From the NCBI GenBank assembly GCA_965373045.1, contig CBDVEQ010000110.1, positions 1 through 9,504 of the forward strand: a stretch of DNA of 9,504 bases. Reading direction: 5' to 3'. Made by a program: the position numbers and the translations under genes. Positions 5,759 to 9,504 of this stretch are shown one piece after another (position 1 is the first letter of the stretch; each line of letters starts with the position of its first letter). The notes below the pieces were generated by a model, which did no database searches, was not told the origin of the DNA, and saw only the letters and a list, made by a program, of their open reading frames with translations. Origin of the DNA: DAOVDI01 sp965373045 (GTDB lineage: Bacteria > Acidobacteriota > Aminicenantia > Aminicenantales > Aminicenantaceae).

Positions 5759-7024
5759 ATGATGGCAAGAATTAAAATAATTGGAAATCCGGAAATCCGG
5801 CTTCAGGGAAAAGTGAGAATATCCGGTGCCAAGAATGCAGTTCTTCCTGCCATCGCAGCCGCCCTCTTAACCAAAGACAAGATCAAACTCAAAAATGTTC
5901 CTCTTGTCAAAGATGTCTTTACTATCCTGACTCTAATGAAAGAGATGGGAGCTGAGTATTCCATTCGCAAGAATTCACTTTCCCTCCAGATTAAAAAGAT
6001 CCTTTTCGAAGAAGCTTCCTACGAGCTGGTCCGAGCCATGAGGGCTTCCATTCTTGTTCTCGGACCTCTGCTTGCCCGCCGGGGAAAAGCGATAGTAGCC
6101 CTGCCAGGAGGATGCGCTATCGGATCCCGTCCCATAGACCTGCACATCCATGGACTGGAGAAGATGGGCGCAAAGATCTCCCTTGAACATGGATATATTC
6201 AAGCGGAAGCCGATCGGCTTGTGGGCGCTGAGATCGAGTTTGAAAAGAAAACCGTAGGCGGCACTGAAAATCTCGTTATGGCCGCCTCCCTGGCCAAAGG
6301 AGAATCAATTCTTAAGAACTGTTCGCTTGAGCCGGAAGTGATCAATCTCTGCGAGCTTCTGGTCAAAATGGGCGCAAAGATCGACGGGATCGGCGAAGAA
6401 GTCATACGTGTAAAAGGAGTGAATGAACTGGGCGGGGCCATTCATGAGATCATCCCTGACAGGATCGAGGCCGGAACCTATCTTGTTGCAAGCGCTTTGA
6501 CCCAGGGAAAGATTACGCTGACAAGGACTCAACCCGTTCATCTTACCGCTATCATCGAAAAACTTCGTTTTTCCGGAGCAGAGATCAAACAGGTCAATTC
6601 TCACACTCTTCGTATCATCGGAAGCCGGAAGATAAAATCCCAAGATATTACAACTTCCCCGTATCCTGGATTCCCTACAGACATGCAGGCACAGTTCACA
6701 GTGCTGATGAGTCAAGCAGAGGGAACCTCCATCATAACAGAGACAATTTTTGACAGGCGATTCTCACACATCAATGAATTACTGCGCCTGGGCGCCAACA
6801 TCGATGTTTCCAGTGATAAAGCAGTAGTAAAAGGCAAGACACCCCTGTCAGGAGCCCAGATCCTCGCAACAGATCTTCGAGCTTCTGCATCCCTTGTACT
6901 CGCCGGCTTGATCGCCCGAGGTAAAACCATCATCAATGACTCTCAACATCTGGAAAGAGGATATGAGGGGATCGAAATGAAACTCAGGTCTCTCGGTGCA
7001 CATATAGAACTGCTGAAGGATTAA
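5759..7024 (+). CDS. murA: UDP-N-acetylglucosamine 1-carboxyvinyltransferase MurA
   Basis: MurA transfers enolpyruvate from PEP to UDP-GlcNAc, the first committed step of peptidoglycan synthesis, in the cytoplasm. The 421-residue product (420 from the second ATG at 5762) fits the usual 417-430. Visible signatures are RISGAKNAVLP (20-30) with the substrate-binding Lys-Asn pair and LPGGCAIGSRPIDLH with the catalytic, fosfomycin-reactive cysteine (C119). PGFPTDMQAQF carries the conserved Asp, and DLRASASLVLAGL the conserved Arg. The reading frame stays open upstream into the insertion sequence, but residues before 5759 have no MurA character. There is no Shine-Dalgarno before either ATG, unlike most genes here. 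It heads the plus-strand cluster. Confidence 0.95.
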   Translation: MMARIKIIGNPEIRLQGKVRISGAKNAVLPAIAAALLTKDKIKLKNVPLVKDVFTILTLMKEMGAEYSIRKNSLSLQIKKILFEEASYELVRAMRASILVLGPLLARRGKAIVALPGGCAIGSRPIDLHIHGLEKMGAKISLEHGYIQAEADRLVGAEIEFEKKTVGGTENLVMAASLAKGESILKNCSLEPEVINLCELLVKMGAKIDGIGEEVIRVKGVNELGGAIHEIIPDRIEAGTYLVASALTQGKITLTRTQPVHLTAIIEKLRFSGAEIKQVNSHTLRIIGSRKIKSQDITTSPYPGFPTDMQAQFTVLMSQAEGTSIITETIFDRRFSHINELLRLGANIDVSSDKAVVKGKTPLSGAQILATDLRASASLVLAGLIARGKTIINDSQHLERGYEGIEMKLRSLGAHIELLKD

Positions 7025-7051
7025 AAAGATTTAACCTGAGGAGAAGGAATA

Positions 7052-7396
7052 ATGGAAGATTGCATTTTTTGTAAGATCATAAGGAAAGAACTTCCCGCAA
7101 ACGTGGTTTATGAGGATGATCTGATTATAGCCTTTGACGATATCAATCCCAAAGCGCCTGTTCATACGCTCGTTATTCCCAAAGAACATTTCATTTCTTT
7201 GAATGATATCACAGAGGCACAGCATGCACTCATGGGACACATACTTCTCAAGATACAGATGATCGCAGGCAAAAAGGGCATCGATGAATCCGGATACAGG
7301 ATCGTACTCAATACCGCCCGCGACGCCGGACAGGATGTATTCCATATCCATTTTCACTTACTCGGAGGGAGGCGCATGACCTGGCCTCCAGGATAA
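7052..7396 (+). CDS. HIT-family nucleotide-binding hydrolase (HinT-like)
   Basis: HIT proteins of this branch hydrolyse nucleoside phosphoramidates such as aminoacyl-AMP adducts, or bind nucleotides; the cellular substrate is often unknown. The 114-residue product is full length for HinT. It begins with CIFCKI (4-9, two cysteines that bind zinc in some members). It contains the DDINPKAPVHTLVIPKEH block (29-46), and the active-site triad H98-I-H100-F-H102 (FHIHFHLLGGR) near the end, followed by MTWPPG. A GAGGAG (7038-7043) lies 8 nt before the ATG. It starts 27 bp after murA, so it is probably in the same transcript. Confidence 0.92.
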   Translation: MEDCIFCKIIRKELPANVVYEDDLIIAFDDINPKAPVHTLVIPKEHFISLNDITEAQHALMGHILLKIQMIAGKKGIDESGYRIVLNTARDAGQDVFHIHFHLLGGRRMTWPPG

Positions 7397-7405
7397 AATA
7401 ACTAC

Positions 7406-7412
7406 AAGGAGG
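7406..7412 (+). promoter_or_regulatory. Ribosome binding site supporting a TTG start
   Basis: AAGGAGG, a near-perfect anti-16S match, lies 5 nt before the TTG at 7418. It decides that TTG rather than a downstream ATG begins the hydrolase gene. Confidence 0.85.
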
Positions 7413-7417
7413 AAAAA

Positions 7418-8071
7418 TTGGAGATAACATGGTTAGGTCACTCTGCGATTCAATTAAAAGGATCAAAAACAATCTATATCGATCCTTTTCTGACGGGAAA
7501 TCCAAGCGCAAGCCTGTCTTCCGCTGATATTGATGAAGCAGATATAGTCATTGTCACACACCATCATGCGGACCACCTTGGAGATGCTTTTGCCATCTGC
7601 AAAAAAACCAATGCCGTTCTGGTTGCCATGCATGAAATCGCCGTGGAAGCTGAAGCAGAAGGAATCACAACAGAAGGGATGAACATCGGCGGGACAGTGG
7701 AGTCAAACGGTGTTATTATCCACATGGTCACCGCCCACCATTCTGCGGAAAAAGGGAATCCGGCTGGAGTAGTCATAGAAATGGACGGAAAGACTCTTTA
7801 TCATGCCGGCGACACCAGCTTGACTTATGACATGAAATTGATCGGAGAATTCTTCAATCCCGATCTCAGCTTTCTCCCAATCGGTGACCGCTACACAATG
7901 GGAATCGCTTCTGCAGCCAAAGCCGTAGAATTTATTCAGACGAAAAAAGTCATTCCGATACACTACGGAACATTCCCAATTGTGAATACCAATCCTGAGG
8001 AGTTCAAGCAAAAAGTTGGAACACGTGCAGAGGTTATCATTCTTAAACCGGGAGGAACCTATAACCTCTAA
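7418..8071 (+). CDS. UPF0173 metal-dependent hydrolase (metallo-beta-lactamase fold)
   Basis: The 217-residue protein belongs to the UPF0173 branch of the metallo-beta-lactamase fold, soluble enzymes with a two-metal site and unknown physiological substrate. It starts MEITWLGHSAIQL, typical of the branch, and continues IDPFLTGNP. The metal motif THHHADH is at 47-53, a further histidine lies in TAHHS (105-109), HAGDTS is at 129-134, and the last metal histidine is in IPIHYGTFP (179-187). All expected ligands are present, so an active enzyme is likely. Initiation is at TTG, supported by AAGGAGG 5 nt upstream and by the conserved N terminus. It follows the HIT gene by 21 bp, and lactonase- or phosphodiesterase-type activity would be only a guess. 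Confidence 0.9.
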   Translation: MEITWLGHSAIQLKGSKTIYIDPFLTGNPSASLSSADIDEADIVIVTHHHADHLGDAFAICKKTNAVLVAMHEIAVEAEAEGITTEGMNIGGTVESNGVIIHMVTAHHSAEKGNPAGVVIEMDGKTLYHAGDTSLTYDMKLIGEFFNPDLSFLPIGDRYTMGIASAAKAVEFIQTKKVIPIHYGTFPIVNTNPEEFKQKVGTRAEVIILKPGGTYNL

Positions 8072-8091
8072 CACAGAATTATTCATAAATA

Positions 8092-8574
8092 ATGGCTTTT
8101 CTGATTGACGGCAGCAACCTCATCGGGCACACTTCTCCTTATGATCTCAGAGACCCCCGAGGCAAATACAATCTTGTCGGCAGATTAATAGCATTCCAAC
8201 GGGTCAATCGGACAAAGATCCTTCTTGTTTTTGATGGTCCTCCGGATACGGAACTGGAGAATATCCACACACACTTCAAAAAGATAAAAATATTTTTCCC
8301 GCCTCCCGGTCAAAAAGCTGACCATATCATCAAGGACATTTTATCCAAATGGAAAAACAAAAGGCGGTTTTTCATTGTCAGCTCTGACCGGGAGCTTAAA
8401 GATTTTGCGCGGACTTTAGGATTCAAAGTCCTGACTTGTCAGGAATTTAATAAAGAATTAAAAAAAACCCTTAAAGAATACAAAAAAATCCAAGAACTGC
8501 AGAAAGAGGACACCCTTCTTTCACCGTTGGAGATCGATCTCTGGGGTGGCATTTTTAAGGGCGATCATGAATGA
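8092..8574 (+). CDS. NYN/PIN-like (YacP-type) putative ribonuclease
   Basis: The 160-residue product has the hallmarks of the NYN branch of PIN-fold nucleases, metal-dependent enzymes thought to cut RNA. FLIDGSNLIG (3-12) has the first acidic residue D6 and the conserved Asn N9. LLVFDGPPD (44-52) has D48, KADHIIKDIL (75-84) has D77, and FIVSSDRELKDFARTLG (94-110) has D99. The acidic residues of the expected active site are thus present. A Lys-rich helical tail (about 118-140) could contact nucleic acid. No Shine-Dalgarno is seen before this ATG; it starts 20 bp after the preceding gene and may be coupled to it. Its substrate is unknown, and YacP-like family membership is from motif recall. 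Confidence 0.75.
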   Translation: MAFLIDGSNLIGHTSPYDLRDPRGKYNLVGRLIAFQRVNRTKILLVFDGPPDTELENIHTHFKKIKIFFPPPGQKADHIIKDILSKWKNKRRFFIVSSDRELKDFARTLGFKVLTCQEFNKELKKTLKEYKKIQELQKEDTLLSPLEIDLWGGIFKGDHE

Positions 8575-9436
8575 TATTGCCATAATCGGAGCAGGCAAGG
8601 TCGGAACCGTTTTGGGGAGAGCCCTGTCACGGGCAGGATACCGGATCATCGCCCTGACCTGCAGCCGCATATCATCGGCCAGAAAGAGCCGAAAGATAAT
8701 AGGTCAGGGAACAGCGTTTGCAGATAACATCCAAGCCTCACGAGAAGCGGACATCGTGATCCTGGCAGTCCAGGACATGCAAATCAGCCGCATCTCAGAA
8801 GAGCTTTCAAAATCAGATATCCGGTGGGATGGTAAATATGTATTTCACTGCAGCGGCTTGCTTCCCTCCAACATCCTTGATCTATTAAAAAACAGAGGCG
8901 CCTTTACAGCTTCCTTTCACCCTATTCAGTCATTTACATGTAAGAACCAATCTGACCAAAGCATCGAAGGGATATTTTTCGGTATCGAAGGAGGAAAAAA
9001 ATCCGTACTACTCGCCCAGGAAATGACGAAACGGCTCGGCGCAAAACACCTGGTTCTATCGCCTGAAGATAAATCCCTGTATCATACTTCCTGCTGCCTT
9101 GCTTCCAATTATATTGTTGCCCTCCTGGATTCGGCCTCAGCGGTTTTGGGAACGATCGGGATCAAGCCAAAACAGGCAGAGGAAATGCTTTATCCCCTTG
9201 TGCAAGAAACTTTACAGAATGTAAAAAAATTTGGTGTTTCCGCCTCTCTCACTGGCCCTATTGTTCGTGGAGATCTGGAAACAGTTAAAACCCATCTTGA
9301 AGCACTTAAAAGCCTGCCAAGCCATTCCCGTATATACAGGAACCTGGCCCTCCAAGCAATGGAAACAGCCAGAAAAACAAAACGCCTCTCCCCTGAAAAA
9401 ATCAAGGCTTTGGCTATTCTGCTGGGAGATAAATAA
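8567..9436 (+). CDS. Rossmann-like and DUF2520 domain oxidoreductase-like protein
   Basis: The 289-residue protein has an N-terminal NAD(P)-binding domain starting IAIIGAGKVGTVLGRAL (GxGxxG at 8-13). It continues with FHCSGLLPS and SFHPIQSF blocks and a helical C-terminal DUF2520 domain with CCLASNYIVALLD and LTGPIVRGDLETVKTHL. This architecture resembles 6-phosphogluconate/ketopantoate/pyrroline-carboxylate reductase-type enzymes, but the substrate is unknown. In some genomes relatives lie beside pantothenate genes; no such gene is seen here. The ATG at 8567 is preferred over the GTG at 8546: AGGG lies just upstream and IAIIGAGKVG begins at residue 4. It overlaps the previous gene by 8 nt, implying translational coupling. 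Its last 23 bp overlap the minus-strand gene at the right edge. Confidence 0.85.
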   Translation: MNDIAIIGAGKVGTVLGRALSRAGYRIIALTCSRISSARKSRKIIGQGTAFADNIQASREADIVILAVQDMQISRISEELSKSDIRWDGKYVFHCSGLLPSNILDLLKNRGAFTASFHPIQSFTCKNQSDQSIEGIFFGIEGGKKSVLLAQEMTKRLGAKHLVLSPEDKSLYHTSCCLASNYIVALLDSASAVLGTIGIKPKQAEEMLYPLVQETLQNVKKFGVSASLTGPIVRGDLETVKTHLEALKSLPSHSRIYRNLALQAMETARKTKRLSPEKIKALAILLGDK

Positions 9437-9504
9437 CTTCCTCCTGGAGAGTGATCCCGAACCGGTCCTTCACCCGTTTTTTTAACTTTTTAGCCAATTG
9501 GAGA
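9414..9504 (-). CDS. C-terminal fragment, probably UDP-N-acetylenolpyruvoylglucosamine reductase (MurB)
   Basis: An open frame enters from the right edge and ends in TAG at 9416-9414, giving 29 complete codons plus one partial. The sequence RVKDRFGITLQEEVIYL near the end strongly resembles the C terminus of MurB, which typically reads VKEKFGIxLExEV plus a short tail. MurB reduces the enolpyruvyl group made by MurA, using FAD and NADPH. If correct, murA and murB flank this cluster on opposite strands, with convergent ends. The visible piece is too short to exclude another protein with a similar tail. It overlaps the 3' end of the DUF2520 gene by 23 bp, so no terminator separates them. Confidence 0.5.
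   Translation of the reverse strand, partial: LQLAKKLKKRVKDRFGITLQEEVIYLPAE

Noticed and set aside
9231..9485. Plus-strand open frame overlapping the end of the DUF2520 gene
   Set aside because: It is out of frame with a well-supported protein, has no ribosome site and resembles no family.

Overview
This window looks like chromosomal DNA from a bacterium of moderate GC with mostly clear Shine-Dalgarno sites. It carries housekeeping genes, one insertion sequence and one probable scar at a tRNA gene. The lineage cannot be fixed from sequence alone. A mitochondrial-type citrate synthase (known in bacteria such as Geobacter), a short archaeal/thermophile-like homoserine dehydrogenase without an ACT domain, and encoded tRNA CCA ends suggest an anaerobic Desulfobacterota-like, Acidobacteriota-like or candidate-phylum bacterium. 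This is a low-confidence inference.

Layout. (1) Positions 1-335, minus strand: the 3' portion of a tRNA-Arg(CCU) whose 5' half is missing, which resembles the duplicated core left by a tRNA-targeting integrative element. A short repeat-bearing spacer follows, then an intact tRNA-Asp(GUC) with its own promoter. (2) 336-1813, minus strand: a lemA-htpX operon, encoding a membrane protein and a membrane zinc protease. (3) 1814-2035: a divergent intergenic region, with a promoter and leader for citrate synthase (2036-3334, plus). (4) 3335-3420: a strong hairpin between the convergent citrate synthase and homoserine dehydrogenase genes. (5) 3421-4443, minus: homoserine dehydrogenase. (6) 4583-5695: a complete IS481-like insertion sequence of 1,103 bp with inverted repeats and a 5-bp target duplication. 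It sits between the divergent homoserine dehydrogenase and murA genes. (7) 5759-9436, plus: a run of murA, a HIT-family protein, a UPF0173 metal-dependent hydrolase, a NYN/PIN-like nuclease and a Rossmann/DUF2520 protein. Most gaps are short and the last two genes overlap, so this is probably one operon. (8) 9414-9504, minus: the C-terminal end of a gene running in from the right, probably murB, whose end overlaps the end of the DUF2520 gene.

The murA cluster links cell-wall precursor synthesis with four poorly defined or generic hydrolase/oxidoreductase proteins. If the right-edge gene is murB, the first two committed steps of peptidoglycan synthesis flank the cluster. I see no CRISPR array, toxin-antitoxin pair, defence system or biosynthetic cluster. 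The least-explained features are the half tRNA at the left edge, the candidate leaderless start of murA, and the uncharacterised tail of the murA operon.
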